NCBI RefSeq assembly: GCF_011301715.1
Contig: NZ_CP049870.1
Location: 62,001-126,000 of the forward strand
Direction: 5' to 3'
DNA: 64,000 bases
From: Sphingomonas sp. HDW15A
GTDB taxonomy: Bacteria > Pseudomonadota > Alphaproteobacteria > Sphingomonadales > Sphingomonadaceae
Position numbers and translations under genes: made by a program. Below the pieces are notes generated by a model. The model saw only the letters and a program-made list of their open reading frames with translations, was not told the DNA's origin and did no database searches. Of this stretch, positions 18,056 through 27,504 are shown piece after piece; within the stretch, counting starts at the first letter, position 1, and each line of letters starts with the position of its first letter.

Positions 18056-21000
18056 TCAATTCCGCTCCCACCAATACGCCTGGCGGGTCCGGCTGCCGGT
18101 GACTTCCTCATTAAGCGTCATCGAGTCGTAGAGGCGCCCGCCAAGCATCACCTTGCTCACCCTCTCCGTGTTGCGGATGTTGTCCAACGGATTGGCGTCC
18201 AGCACGACGAGGTCGGCAAGCTTGCCCACCTCAAGACTACCGACATCGCGCGACAGCCCGAGTGTACGCGCGGGGTTGACCGTTGCCGCCTGCAGCGCCT
18301 GCAGTGGGGTCCAGCCGCCCTTGACGAAACTCCACATTTCCCAATGGGCGCCAATTCCGTCCTGCTGCCCATGGGCGCCGATGCTGACCGAGACACCGCG
18401 GTCGGCCAACTTGCGCGCCTCACGAGCGGCCGCAGTGTCGGCATAATCCTCTTCCGGCGCGATGACCCGCCGGGCATTCGCGGCCGCGAGGATCGTCGGG
18501 GGATATGCGCCTTGAGTAGCGGCTGCTCCCAGACATTGGTGTGCGAGCGCCAGTAGGGGTCGCCGCCGGGGCCGCCATAAGCGACGACCAGAGTTGGCGT
18601 GTAGTTGGTCTTGGTCTGCGACCACATCTGCAGCACATCTTCATAAAAGGTGCTTCCGGGCACGTTGTGCTCGACCGTCGCATTGCCGTCCTGAATCAGC
18701 GACATGTCCATGTTGAACAACGACCCGCCTTCGGGAACGACCAGCATGCTCTCCGCCTGGCCCGCAGCAACGACCATCTGGCGTTGCTCGCGCCGCGGCT
18801 GGTTGTAGTTCTTGACGCTCCACGCGCCTTGCGCCTTCAGTCGCCGGACGTGCGCCAGCGCGTCGTCGAAATTGCCGATGTCAGCGAACGCTCCGGCCGC
18901 TTTCGCTCCGTAGATGATCTCGCCGGTCGAGAATATACGCGGCGCCAAGATCAGGCCCGCGCGCTGCATCTCCGAAGCCGAAAAGACCTCGGCCGCACTG
19001 CTCGACGGGTCGTGGATCGTCGTGGTTCCCAGCGCCAGATTGACGTGGTTCGACCAGTTCTGCTGCGGGGTCATCTGGTCGACACCGTACGGCCCGTGCG
19101 CATGAGCATCGACGAAGCCGGGAACGATCGTCTTGCCGGTCAGATCGACCGTCGGAGTTCCCGCCGGCACGCTCATGGCGGCGAGCGGCCCCACCGCGAC
19201 GATGCGGTCACCCTCGACTAGGAGTGCGCCATTCTCGATGACGCCGCCGTCCGGCCCGGCCATGGTCACTATCCTGGCGCCGCTCAGCAATACGCGCCCG
19301 TTCGGCCTCGCCGCAGCGACCGTCTTGCCCAGTGAAACCCCGGTCTTCGGCGGGGTGAAGCCTTCCATGAACGCCGTTCGCGTGTCGGCTGTATAGAGCG
19401 TTGGCCCAATGCTCCAATGAACCTGGGTTCCCCCGTTCGAGAAATGCAGGAAATCGCCGCCGCCGATGCTCAGCCGGGTCGTCGGCAGCGCCCCGCCCTT
19501 CAGCGCCACGCTGACGTCCTGGGCGCCTGGCATGAGCGGCATCAGGTAACCTTCGTAGTTCTGGCGGAAGGCGACGCTGGCGCCGTCCGGCGAGACCTGG
19601 AAGTCGCTGGTGAGGTCGCCCGAGGCATGTACGCGCACGGCTTCGCCCGAAAAATCGCTGCTGATCAGTTGCAGCTTGTCGTCGCCCTGCGTGATCATGA
19701 ACAGGCGGTCGTTCGCCACGCCATATTGGGGGCTGAATGCGCCGCGCTTCACGAGTGTCGGTGCACCGCCCTTGACCGGGACGGAATAGACGCCGCCGTC
19801 GCGCCCCCACTGGTTCGACGTCAGATATCCGCCTTGGCCGGCTTCGAACACCAACGTTCGCCCATCGGGCGAGAAGCGCGGGCGGGAATAATGGCCGGGC
19901 TGGGTGGTCACGCTGCGGGGAGAACCGCCGCTTGCAGAGACGATCTGCACTTGCCCGAGCGTATTGTCGTTCCAGCCGACGAACGCGATCGAACGGCCGT
20001 CGCGTGACCAGGACGGGTACGCCTCGAACCGGTCTTCATTGCCGCGGGTCAGCCGTCTCGGGGCGCCGCCGCTGACCGGGCGGATCCACAACTTGCCAAG
20101 GGATTCGAAAACGACATCGCGGCCGCTGGGCGACACCTGCGCCCAACGAATCATCTTGGTTTCGAAGCTTGCCGGGGCGACTTCGATCGTCGGGTGGACC
20201 GAGTTTGCAACGATTCGGTCGTCATTCACCCGGAACGGGATTTCGCTCGAGCCGCTTCCGTCGACCCTGGCTCGGCGAAGCTTTCCGCCAGCCCAAAACA
20301 CGACATCGCGACTGTCCGCGGTCCAGTCCATATTCGGATAGACGCCGGTGACAGCCCACGTCTCCTGCATGTCCTGGTCCAGCGCGTCGTAGATCTTGCG
20401 TTCGTTACCGGTGGCGAGATCGCGTACATAGAGCTTGGACTTGGCTCGTTCGCGCCGGACGAATGCGAGATACTTTCCGTCGGGTGACGGCGTCGGGCGA
20501 ACGGCACCGCCAGCGCCTGCGGTTACCCGATGGGTCTGGCCGGTCGCAAGCTCGTAGCGCTCGATAGCGAACAGCTCGGTGTTGGAGTCCTGCGCGTATT
20601 CGAAGATGCCGCCAGGCGTCACGTTTCGAGTGAAATAGACGTTCTTGCCATCTGCGGAGAAAGTCGGCTCCCCGAGCTCCTTCTGATGCTTCTCGTTGGG
20701 CCGCTTGACGAGTTGGACGCCGCCGCCGCCATCGACATGGAATAGCCAGACCTCACCTGTCCCAAGGGAGCGCGCGGTGGTGAAGTGCTTCTTTGCAACG
20801 ATGTAGCGTCCGTCTGGGCTCCAACTCGGCTGGTTCATCAGCCGGAAGTCTTCCTTCGTCAGTTGCTTCTTGTTCGATCCGTCGGCGCCCATGATCCAGA
20901 TATTGTCGCCGCCGCCACGGTCGGACACGAACGCGATACGGCTTCCGTCCGGCGACCAGCGCGGCTGCTGTTCGTAAGCGAGGCCCTCCGCAACCCGTTG

Positions 21001-21324
21001 CGGGGTGCCGCCCGTGATCGGCATGACGTATATGTCACCAAGCATGTCGAACGCGACCCGGCTCCCGTCCGGAGATACATCGACATTCATCCATGTGCCC
21101 TCATCGGTGTTGATGGGCACCTTACGGGTCGTCAGCCCGCGCGGCTGCATTACATTCCATTTGGGCGGATCCATCTTTGCGGGCGCGGGATCCATAGTCG
21201 TGGGCGGCGGAACATGCTTTGTCGCCGCCTCGCTGCTCGAAGGCTCGGGCGGCGCCTGTTCCTGGGCCAGGGCCATGGCGCTGGCCGAGAGAAGAAGGCA
21301 GGCGATCGAGCAACGTGCGAGCAT
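18056..21324 (-). CDS. Secreted beta-propeller/amidohydrolase fusion protein, frameshifted in this sequence
   Basis: Once one base is restored the protein is about 1,089 residues. It has a signal peptide (MLARCSIACLLLSASAMALAQ), then about 600 residues of TolB-like PD40 repeats (repeated SPDGRYI- and SWSRDGRSI-like blades), and a C-terminal amidohydrolase with the metal motif VDAHAHG. The last 140 residues are in another frame, and adding one base to the G5 run at 18498-18502 (C5 on the coding strand) rejoins them as HIPPTILAAANARR. The tail has SIGAHGQQDG and the usual amidohydrolase ending GKLADLVVLDANPL. Likely a periplasmic peptide- or amide-cleaving enzyme; substrate unknown. Confidence 0.85.
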
Positions 21325-21486
21325 ATGCGGTCCTACTGCTGATTGAGGATCAGGCCGCGGCAGTGCACGTCCCATCCAACGGATGTGCACGAACGTTGGT
21401 TGACGGCTGGCGAAAGGTCAATTGCCCCTTTTCCGGCACTCAGGCGGGGCTCTGGGGATATGCATCCGGAACAGGGGCGGCGACAG

Positions 21487-21500
21487 TTGATCTCGGTCAA
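21487..21500 (+). promoter_or_regulatory. FNR/FixK-like box upstream of crtZ
   Basis: TTGATCTCGGTCAA differs by one base from the FNR/FixK consensus TTGAT-N4-ATCAA. It lies 65 bases before the crtZ start, in the divergent gap between crtZ and the amidohydrolase gene, a plausible place for oxygen-responsive control. This is a sequence match only. Confidence 0.35.
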
Positions 21501-21565
21501 TGTCGAGCGGAAAAGAGACCGGTAAGGCTGGCGGCGTTCAAATCTCGCCTGCTATATGGGGGCCG

Positions 21566-22087
21566 ATGTATTATCTCATTCTGATCTGGCTGGCGACCGT
21601 CGCGTTCATGGAGGGATTCGCCTACGTCATGCATCGTTGGGTGATGCATGGTCCCGGTTGGGTGCTTCACAAGAGTCACCATCGGCCGCGTACGGGCCAG
21701 TTCGAACTCAATGATCTTTACGGCGCAATTTTCGCCATCCCTTCGATCGTTCTGATCTATGGTGGAACGGTCGCGGGCTGGGGCGACTGGGCGACCGCCG
21801 TCGGTGTTGGAATCGCGACGTACGGAGCAATCTATTTCGGCTTCCACGACGTGATCGTCCACAAGCGAGTAGGCCACACCTACGTGCCCCGTTCCACTTA
21901 CATGAAGCGGATTGTGCAAGCGCACCGGATGCATCATGCACTCGAAAGCAAGAAGCACGGCATCAGCTTCGGCTTCCTGGTGGCGCCGCGGATCGACACG
22001 CTCAAGAGGCAATTGGCCGAAAGCGAGGCCCGCTTGCGCAAGCCGGCCGGGATCAGGCCGGCCGGGTCCACAGACCTTCCCGCTTAG
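21566..22087 (+). CDS. crtZ: Beta-carotene 3-hydroxylase
   Basis: Membrane diiron hydroxylase that adds hydroxyls to the beta-ionone rings, turning beta-carotene into zeaxanthin. The 173-residue length and opening MYYLILIWLATVAFMEG fit the family. The histidine clusters that bind iron are present: H23-x4-H28, H35-x2-HH (HKSHH), FHDVIVHKR and HRMHH. A longer reading from 21500 adds 22 residues without support. It is transcribed toward the crtY-crtI-crtB operon and overlaps the end of crtB by 35 bases on the opposite strand. Confidence 0.93.
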   Translation: MYYLILIWLATVAFMEGFAYVMHRWVMHGPGWVLHKSHHRPRTGQFELNDLYGAIFAIPSIVLIYGGTVAGWGDWATAVGVGIATYGAIYFGFHDVIVHKRVGHTYVPRSTYMKRIVQAHRMHHALESKKHGISFGFLVAPRIDTLKRQLAESEARLRKPAGIRPAGSTDLPA

Positions 22088-22985
22088 CATTGGGAGCAGG
22101 CCAGACAGCTTGCGCCAGCGCGAGTGCAAATTCCTCGAGCTTTTCGGAATCGGTCACGATGGTTCGGCTCTGCCAGGCGGAGGATCCGCGCGAGACCACC
22201 TTTTCCCCGATCGCGCCGTAGACGTTCGACGCTGCCAGCACCGCCAGGCGTGAGCGCAGAGGAAGGCGGCGGGCGCCCACCCGTGCCGAGGCCCGGTACG
22301 CTCGCGACAGATCGACGAGGCGGGCGGCTAGCGATGCAATGCCGTCGCCATTGGCGGGATCGGCGAGCGCTTTCTCATCAAGCTCGGCATCGGCGAGCCA
22401 CTCCTGAGGCAGATAAACGCGGCCTTCGCGCGCGTCGGCGACGATATCGCGGGCAATGTTGGCAAGCTGAAAGGCAATTCCGAGATCGCTGGCGCGATCG
22501 AGCGTATCCTTGTCTTCGGGGTCCACACCCATCACCAGCGCCATCATCACGCCAACCGCTCCGGCGACGTGAAAACAGTAGCGCAGCAGGTCATCGGTAG
22601 TGTCTGGCCGCCACCCCTTAGCGTCAAGGGCGAAGCCGTCGAGATGGTCGTGCGCTGCGCGCGGCGGAATTTCGCATTCGCGGGCGACGATACCGAAGGC
22701 ATCGAAGGGCGCGACTCCGGTGGTCTCGCCGGCCAGTGCCCGGTCGGTCAGCGAAACAATCTTCCGGTACGCCGTCTTGGGATTGGCCGGCGCCGTCATG
22801 TGGTGGCCCAGTACCTGTCCGTCGATCAGGTCGTCGCAGGCGCGGCACCACGCGTAAAGTAACCACGCCCGTTCGCGCGTTCTTTCATCGAACAGCGCCG
22901 AGGCGCTTCGAAAGCTTTTCGAGCCGCGGGCAATGATTTCCTGAGCGGCAATGACGAGTGCCGCTCGGTCCGGCGCATCGCTCAT
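22053..22985 (-). CDS. crtB: Phytoene synthase
   Basis: Condenses two geranylgeranyl diphosphates to phytoene, the first committed step of carotenoid synthesis. The two aspartate-rich sites that bind Mg-diphosphate are seen as RACDDLID and ARDIVADAREGRVYLP. FQLANIARD just before the second site is also conserved. At 310 residues the length is normal. It is the last gene of a crtY-crtI-crtB transcription unit; its ATG overlaps the crtI stop by four bases. Confidence 0.95.
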   Translation of the reverse strand: MSDAPDRAALVIAAQEIIARGSKSFRSASALFDERTRERAWLLYAWCRACDDLIDGQVLGHHMTAPANPKTAYRKIVSLTDRALAGETTGVAPFDAFGIVARECEIPPRAAHDHLDGFALDAKGWRPDTTDDLLRYCFHVAGAVGVMMALVMGVDPEDKDTLDRASDLGIAFQLANIARDIVADAREGRVYLPQEWLADAELDEKALADPANGDGIASLAARLVDLSRAYRASARVGARRLPLRSRLAVLAASNVYGAIGEKVVSRGSSAWQSRTIVTDSEKLEEFALALAQAVWPAPNAKREGLWTRPA

Positions 22986-24454
22986 CCGACGATCAGGCCC
23001 GCCGTTGCCTTCGCGCTGCCGACCACACCTGGAATTCCCGCGCCGGGATGAGTGCCAGCTCCGACGAAATAAAGATTTTCGAGCACGTCATCGCGATTGT
23101 GGACCCGGAAATAGGCGCTCTGCGTCAGCACGGGCTCAAGGGAGAAAGCGCTGCCCAGATGTGCGCCTAGGTCGGTTTCGAAATCCGCCGGCGTGTAATG
23201 GAAGATGGTCCGGATACGCTGGCGGATGTCAGGGATCAGCAATTTCTCGATCCGGTCGAGCACGACTTCGCGATAGGCGGCACCCTCCACATCCCAGTCG
23301 CGGTCCATCTTGCCGCGATGCGGGACGGGAGCGAGCGCATAAAAGGTCGAGCAACCCGGCGGGGCCATCGATGGGTCGGTGGCGGTTGGCTTGTGCAGGT
23401 AGAGCGAGGGATCGCTAGCTAGCACGCCATGCTTGTAGATGTCGTCGAGTAGAGGGCCGTAACGATCCGAGAACAGAATCGAATGATGCGCGATATCCGG
23501 GAAATCGCCGTCCAGTCCGAAGTGGACGACAAACAGGCTGGGGGAGAATTTCCTCCGCTTGAGCCTCTTTTCCATCGTCGTGCCACGGCGATGGCTCTTG
23601 ATCAGGCCGTAGCTGTGGACGACGTCGCCATTGGTCGCGACGATGTCGGCGGCCAGCGTCCCCTTGGCAGTCCTCACGCCGGTAACGCGGTCGCCAGCCG
23701 TCGTGATTTCCTCGACGGGTTCATCGAGCCGAAGAGTCCCGCCGAGGCGTTCAAACAGGTTCACCATGCCAGCGATCAGCGCGTTGGTGCCGCCTTTCGC
23801 GAACCACACGCCGCCATCGCGCTCCAGCTTGTGAATGAGGGCGTAGATGCTGCTGGTGTTCATCGGGTTGCCGCCGACCAGCAAGGTATGGAAGCTCAGC
23901 GCTTCACGCAGCTTCTCGTTCTTCACGAAGCTTGCGACGATCGAATACACGCTCCGCCATGCCTGGTAGCGAGCCAGCGCCGGTGCCGCCTTGATCATCG
24001 AAGCGAAGTCGAGGAACGGCACTGCGCCGAGCTTGACGTAGCCCTCCTCGAAGACGCCGGCGGAGTAGCGCAGGAACTTGCGGTAACCGTCCACGTCGGC
24101 GGGATTAAGCGCCGCGATTTGCTTCGTCAGGCTGGCATCGTCGTTCGAATAGTCGAAGATCGTCCCGTCGTTCCACATCAGTCTATAGAAGGGCATTACC
24201 GGTTCCAGCGTCACGTCGTCGGCCAGCTTGTGCCCGGACAGTGCCCACAATTCCTCCAGGCAATCCGGGTCGGTAATCACCGTCGGACCGGCGTCGAAGG
24301 TGAAGCCGTCTTTCCTCCAGACGTAGGCCCGTCCACCCGGCTTGTCGCGCGCCTCGATAATCGTCGTCGCGATCCCCGCCGATTGAAGACGGATGGCCAG
24401 CGCGAGACCGCCGAAACCCGCGCCGATTACGATTGCTGAGCGGGGCCGGGTCAT
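22982..24454 (-). CDS. crtI: Phytoene desaturase
   Basis: FAD-dependent enzyme that introduces four double bonds into phytoene to give lycopene. The N-terminal dinucleotide fold is intact (VIGAGFGGLALAIRLQSAG) and is followed by KPGGRAYVW. The C-terminal CrtI signature region reads NLYFVGAGTHPGAGIPGVVG. 490 residues is the usual length. Both ends overlap neighbours by four bases (crtY before, crtB after), which indicates tight translational coupling. Confidence 0.96.
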   Translation of the reverse strand: MTRPRSAIVIGAGFGGLALAIRLQSAGIATTIIEARDKPGGRAYVWRKDGFTFDAGPTVITDPDCLEELWALSGHKLADDVTLEPVMPFYRLMWNDGTIFDYSNDDASLTKQIAALNPADVDGYRKFLRYSAGVFEEGYVKLGAVPFLDFASMIKAAPALARYQAWRSVYSIVASFVKNEKLREALSFHTLLVGGNPMNTSSIYALIHKLERDGGVWFAKGGTNALIAGMVNLFERLGGTLRLDEPVEEITTAGDRVTGVRTAKGTLAADIVATNGDVVHSYGLIKSHRRGTTMEKRLKRRKFSPSLFVVHFGLDGDFPDIAHHSILFSDRYGPLLDDIYKHGVLASDPSLYLHKPTATDPSMAPPGCSTFYALAPVPHRGKMDRDWDVEGAAYREVVLDRIEKLLIPDIRQRIRTIFHYTPADFETDLGAHLGSAFSLEPVLTQSAYFRVHNRDDVLENLYFVGAGTHPGAGIPGVVGSAKATAGLIVG

Positions 24455-25593
24455 GCGGCAAGCGCCTTTAGGGCGCGTCCTACGGGCACCGGCGGCTTCC
24501 CGGTGAGAACCCGCAGCTTGTCAGCGAATGAAAGTCTTCCGGCGTAGAATCGGCCGATCATGTCGTCCGGGAGGCGATAAAAATGTTCGAACACACGTAC
24601 CCTTTCATGAGGCTTTGCGGCCCGGAACAACATTCGGTTTAATGCGCGGAAAAAGCGGCCGGCGCGCCAGTGATCGAGAAAACGGCTTCGAGTCCATCTG
24701 GCCAGTGCGGGACCGGAAAAGTCGTCGAGGCGTGCCAGTGCCATGGCGTTCGATACCGCCAGCGGCAGCGAGTAGCCGGTCGTCGGGTGGAAAAAGCCAC
24801 CCGCAATTCCCAACCGCGGCACAGGATCCTCTTTCGGCCAGAAGGCGTCAGGGTCACCATCGAGGAGCACAGGTAGAACCCCGATTTCTTCCCGAATCTC
24901 TTCGCCGTTCCAACCATTGCTCGCCGCATAATCGTGGATCCGTCGCTTAATCGTTCCAAGGTTCAGCTTGGCAGTGTCCGAGTAATACGTATCCTCGATC
25001 AGCAACCGGTCCTCGCTGAACGGCAGTGAATATAAAAAGCGATAGCCGTCGATCTGTTCGACCGTCGCGTCCATGATGATCGGCGTGGCTAAGCCGTGAG
25101 CTTCGGACCGAAGCTCGATCCCAACGAACTTCTGCCACGCGAGCTCGAGGCCTGGCATCTTCTCCGACGGCCCGCGCGCGTCGATGACTCCGCATGCCCG
25201 AACGGCCCCTCCGCCATCCACCGTGATCCCCTCTGTCCCAATCGACGCGATCCTTGTTCCGACGCGATATTGCTTCGGATCGAGCCGCTTTCGCACCAGC
25301 CGATCGAGATTCTCGGAATGAATGCTATTGTAGCCGAAGCCAAGGTTGCGGACGCGGTTGGGGAAATGGACCTGATGTGATGGCCAGCGCGCAGGCCGTA
25401 GGGGCGCGACCACCGCGGCTCCATCGGGATCGAGGTCGCCGTCGAAATAGGACCAGACGTGATTTCCGCCGAAAGTCTCTCCGCCCTCGACCAGAAGCAG
25501 CGGCAACTCGGGCCGACGCTCCGCAAGGGCTAAAGCTGCAAGAGCCCCGGCCAGTCCTCCACCGACGATGACCAGAGGATCGCGTCGCTCCAT
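24451..25593 (-). CDS. crtY: Lycopene beta-cyclase
   Basis: Cyclises both ends of lycopene to beta-carotene. The 380-residue protein opens with an FAD/NAD-binding fold (DPLVIVGGGLAGALAALAL) and carries the CrtY motifs FGGNHVWSYFD and GIAGGFFHPTTGYSLP; LIEDTYYSD is a further family motif. The start MERRDP is chosen because it places the dinucleotide fold at the usual distance; the frame stays open 51 bases further up, into the space shared with the divergent desaturase gene, whose start lies 41 bases away. First gene of the crtYIB unit. Confidence 0.94.
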   Translation of the reverse strand: MERRDPLVIVGGGLAGALAALALAERRPELPLLLVEGGETFGGNHVWSYFDGDLDPDGAAVVAPLRPARWPSHQVHFPNRVRNLGFGYNSIHSENLDRLVRKRLDPKQYRVGTRIASIGTEGITVDGGGAVRACGVIDARGPSEKMPGLELAWQKFVGIELRSEAHGLATPIIMDATVEQIDGYRFLYSLPFSEDRLLIEDTYYSDTAKLNLGTIKRRIHDYAASNGWNGEEIREEIGVLPVLLDGDPDAFWPKEDPVPRLGIAGGFFHPTTGYSLPLAVSNAMALARLDDFSGPALARWTRSRFLDHWRAGRFFRALNRMLFRAAKPHERVRVFEHFYRLPDDMIGRFYAGRLSFADKLRVLTGKPPVPVGRALKALAA

Positions 25594-25634
25594 CTTCTCG
25601 CCATAGGGGGAAGCCACTGGTAAGGGAACCGTCG

Positions 25635-26444
25635 ATGACGGCAAATCTGTCCACCTTTTGGCCCGCCGCCGCAGCTGCTGCGGCGATGACAGCGATCATG
25701 GCCGGCCGCTACTTGCTGTCGAGCGGCGGCTTCGCCCTGCTTACCAGATATCGCAAGCCCGGCCTGTATCGCGGTCTCGACGGCCAGATCCGTTCGGAGA
25801 TTTTCTGGTCCCTGGTCAGCGCAGCGATCTACGGAATCCCTGCCGGAATTGTCGCCTGGGGGTGGCAGGAGCGGGGCTGGACGCAAATTTATACTCGAGC
25901 AGATGCTTACCCCCTGTGGTGGATTCCCGCCTCCGTCCTCGCCTATCTGCTGATACACGACGCGTGGTTTTACTGGACTCATCGCCTGATGCACGTTCCG
26001 TGGATCTATCGCCGCGCCCATTCCGTTCATCATGCGAGCCACCCTCCCACGGCGTGGGCAGCCATGAGCTTCCATCCGTGGGAAACGCTGACGGGCGCGG
26101 TCGTAATTCCCGCGCTCGTTCTCACCATTCCCATTCACGTCGGCGCGCTTCTAGTTGTTCTGATCATTATGACGGTGATGGGCATCACGAATCACATGGG
26201 CTGGGAGATGTTTCCTAAAGCTCTGGTTCAAGGAGCGGCAGGAAAGTGGCTGATAACTGCAAGCCATCATCAGCTTCATCACCAAAGGAACAAGTGCAAT
26301 TATGGCCTCTACTTCCGCTTCTGGGATCGCCTCTGCGGCACTGATCGCGGCCTTGGCAGTTTCGAGCCCGGCCGCATCTCAAGCCGGCGGGCAAAGCCAG
26401 CAGGCCAGTCACTCGATCGCAGTGGAGATCGACGGGCTGCGTGA
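25635..26444 (+). CDS. Sterol desaturase / fatty acid hydroxylase family membrane protein, possibly carotenoid-modifying
   Basis: A 269-residue diiron membrane enzyme. Histidine clusters typical of the family are HDAWFYWTHRLMH, HSVHHASH and a C-terminal HHQLHHQ, followed by the conserved NYGLYFRFWDRLCGTD. Position beside crtY suggests it acts on carotenoids, for example ring hydroxylation, but the sequence alone does not show this. An AAGGGA ribosome site lies shortly before the start. The last 143 bases overlap the DUF2141 gene in another frame; the residues after GTDRGLG look less conserved and arginine-rich. Confidence 0.8.
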   Translation: MTANLSTFWPAAAAAAAMTAIMAGRYLLSSGGFALLTRYRKPGLYRGLDGQIRSEIFWSLVSAAIYGIPAGIVAWGWQERGWTQIYTRADAYPLWWIPASVLAYLLIHDAWFYWTHRLMHVPWIYRRAHSVHHASHPPTAWAAMSFHPWETLTGAVVIPALVLTIPIHVGALLVVLIIMTVMGITNHMGWEMFPKALVQGAAGKWLITASHHQLHHQRNKCNYGLYFRFWDRLCGTDRGLGSFEPGRISSRRAKPAGQSLDRSGDRRAA

Positions 26445-26772
26445 CTCGAAAGGGGTTGTGCATATCTGCCTGACGGGTCGCGCCGACGCTTTCCCCGTCT
26501 GTGCCCCAGGATCGCAAAAGGCATCGATTCCCGCTCGGAAGGGCGCGATTCGTTACGAGTTTTCTAACATTCCCGACGGCGATTATGCCGTGGCGGCCTT
26601 CCACGATGCCAACGGCAATGGGATACTCGACAAGATGGTGGGGATGCCTCGCGAAGGCTTCGCTTTCTCACAGAACCCCCCACTTCGGCCGCGGGCCCCG
26701 ACGTTCAAGGAGTGCAGTTTCACCTTGAAGGGCCACGGCGCACTCCACCTCAAGATGCGCTACATCCTCTAA
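26302..26772 (+). CDS. DUF2141 domain secreted protein
   Basis: A 156-residue protein. Residues 1-28 look like a signal peptide ending in a good cleavage pattern (PAASQA), though without basic residues at the front. The remainder is the DUF2141 domain: IAVEIDGLRDSKG, then NIPDGDYAVAAFHDANGNGILD, a likely calcium-binding loop, and a C-terminal beta region. Function unknown; the family is often found near carotenoid genes. The ATG lies within the end of the preceding gene, so its signal sequence is encoded by a doubly used stretch of DNA; AAAGGA lies 12 bases upstream of the ATG. Confidence 0.8.
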   Translation: MASTSASGIASAALIAALAVSSPAASQAGGQSQQASHSIAVEIDGLRDSKGVVHICLTGRADAFPVCAPGSQKASIPARKGAIRYEFSNIPDGDYAVAAFHDANGNGILDKMVGMPREGFAFSQNPPLRPRAPTFKECSFTLKGHGALHLKMRYIL

Positions 26773-26932
26773 AACCTTTCGGCGCGTCGTTACGGCGCCG
26801 CATCGCATTCTCATGAGGATTCGGAACCGGAACGGAAAAGCGTCGTTCATTCGCCGCGTGGTCGCTGCCGGCTCGAGGGCGGGGGTCTGGCGCACTCAGC
26901 GATCGCGCAAGGACAAATGAGGGAGATCGATA

Positions 26933-27484
26933 ATGAAGAAAACTTTTGCTGCCGCCCTGATGGCCGGCACACTTTCGCTGGCGGCTTGCACCTCGGTCGA
27001 CGATGCCCGCCTTGCGGACGTTGGAACGGGTGCTGCTGTCGGCGCGGCCGGCGGCGCGGCGCTCGGCGCTGTCGTTGGCGGCGTAAGCCCGATTGAAGGC
27101 GCAGTGGTTGGTGCAGCGGTCGGCGGACTCGCGGGCGCGGTCTGGTCGGATTCCAACAATGACGGTTATGCCGACGGCTACACGCAGAACGGCACCTATT
27201 ACCAGGGTCGCCCGTCGGTTCTTGGCGGCGCAGCTACCGGCGCTGTCGCTGGCGGCGCGCTCGGCGCGGCTGCTGGAGCCGTCATTCCCGGCGTTAGCGT
27301 TCTCGAGGGCGCGATTGCCGGTGCTGTAGTCGGCGGTCTCGCCGGTGCGATCTGGGCTGACCAGAACCGCGACGGCCGAGTCGACGGCTATACCTACAAC
27401 GGCCAATATTATCAGGGCACGCCAACGACGAATCCGCCGGCGTCCACGATGCCGCCGTCCACCTATTCTGGTGAGCGGGGCTAA
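26933..27484 (+). CDS. Glycine-zipper lipoprotein with internal duplication
   Basis: A 183-residue protein with a lipoprotein signal (MKKTFAAALM...LAAC). It contains two very similar halves, at about residues 30-88 and 96-154. Each is a glycine/alanine-rich hairpin (GAAVGAAGGAALGAVVGG-like, then VEGAVVGAAVGGLAGA-like) followed by a polar block (D-x-N-x-D-G-x-x-DGYT...G-x-YYQG). Glycine zippers of this type insert in or associate with membranes. The ribosome site GAGGGAGA precedes the ATG. The 160 bases before the gene show no other feature. Function unknown. Confidence 0.8.
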   Translation: MKKTFAAALMAGTLSLAACTSVDDARLADVGTGAAVGAAGGAALGAVVGGVSPIEGAVVGAAVGGLAGAVWSDSNNDGYADGYTQNGTYYQGRPSVLGGAATGAVAGGALGAAAGAVIPGVSVLEGAIAGAVVGGLAGAIWADQNRDGRVDGYTYNGQYYQGTPTTNPPASTMPPSTYSGERG

Positions 27485-27504
27485 CGATCATCAAGGGTCT
27501 GCCC

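Noticed and set aside
18157..18500. C-terminal arginine-rich extension of the amidohydrolase as read without frame correction
   Set aside because: It is out-of-frame translation; the other frame carries conserved amidohydrolase motifs over the same bases.
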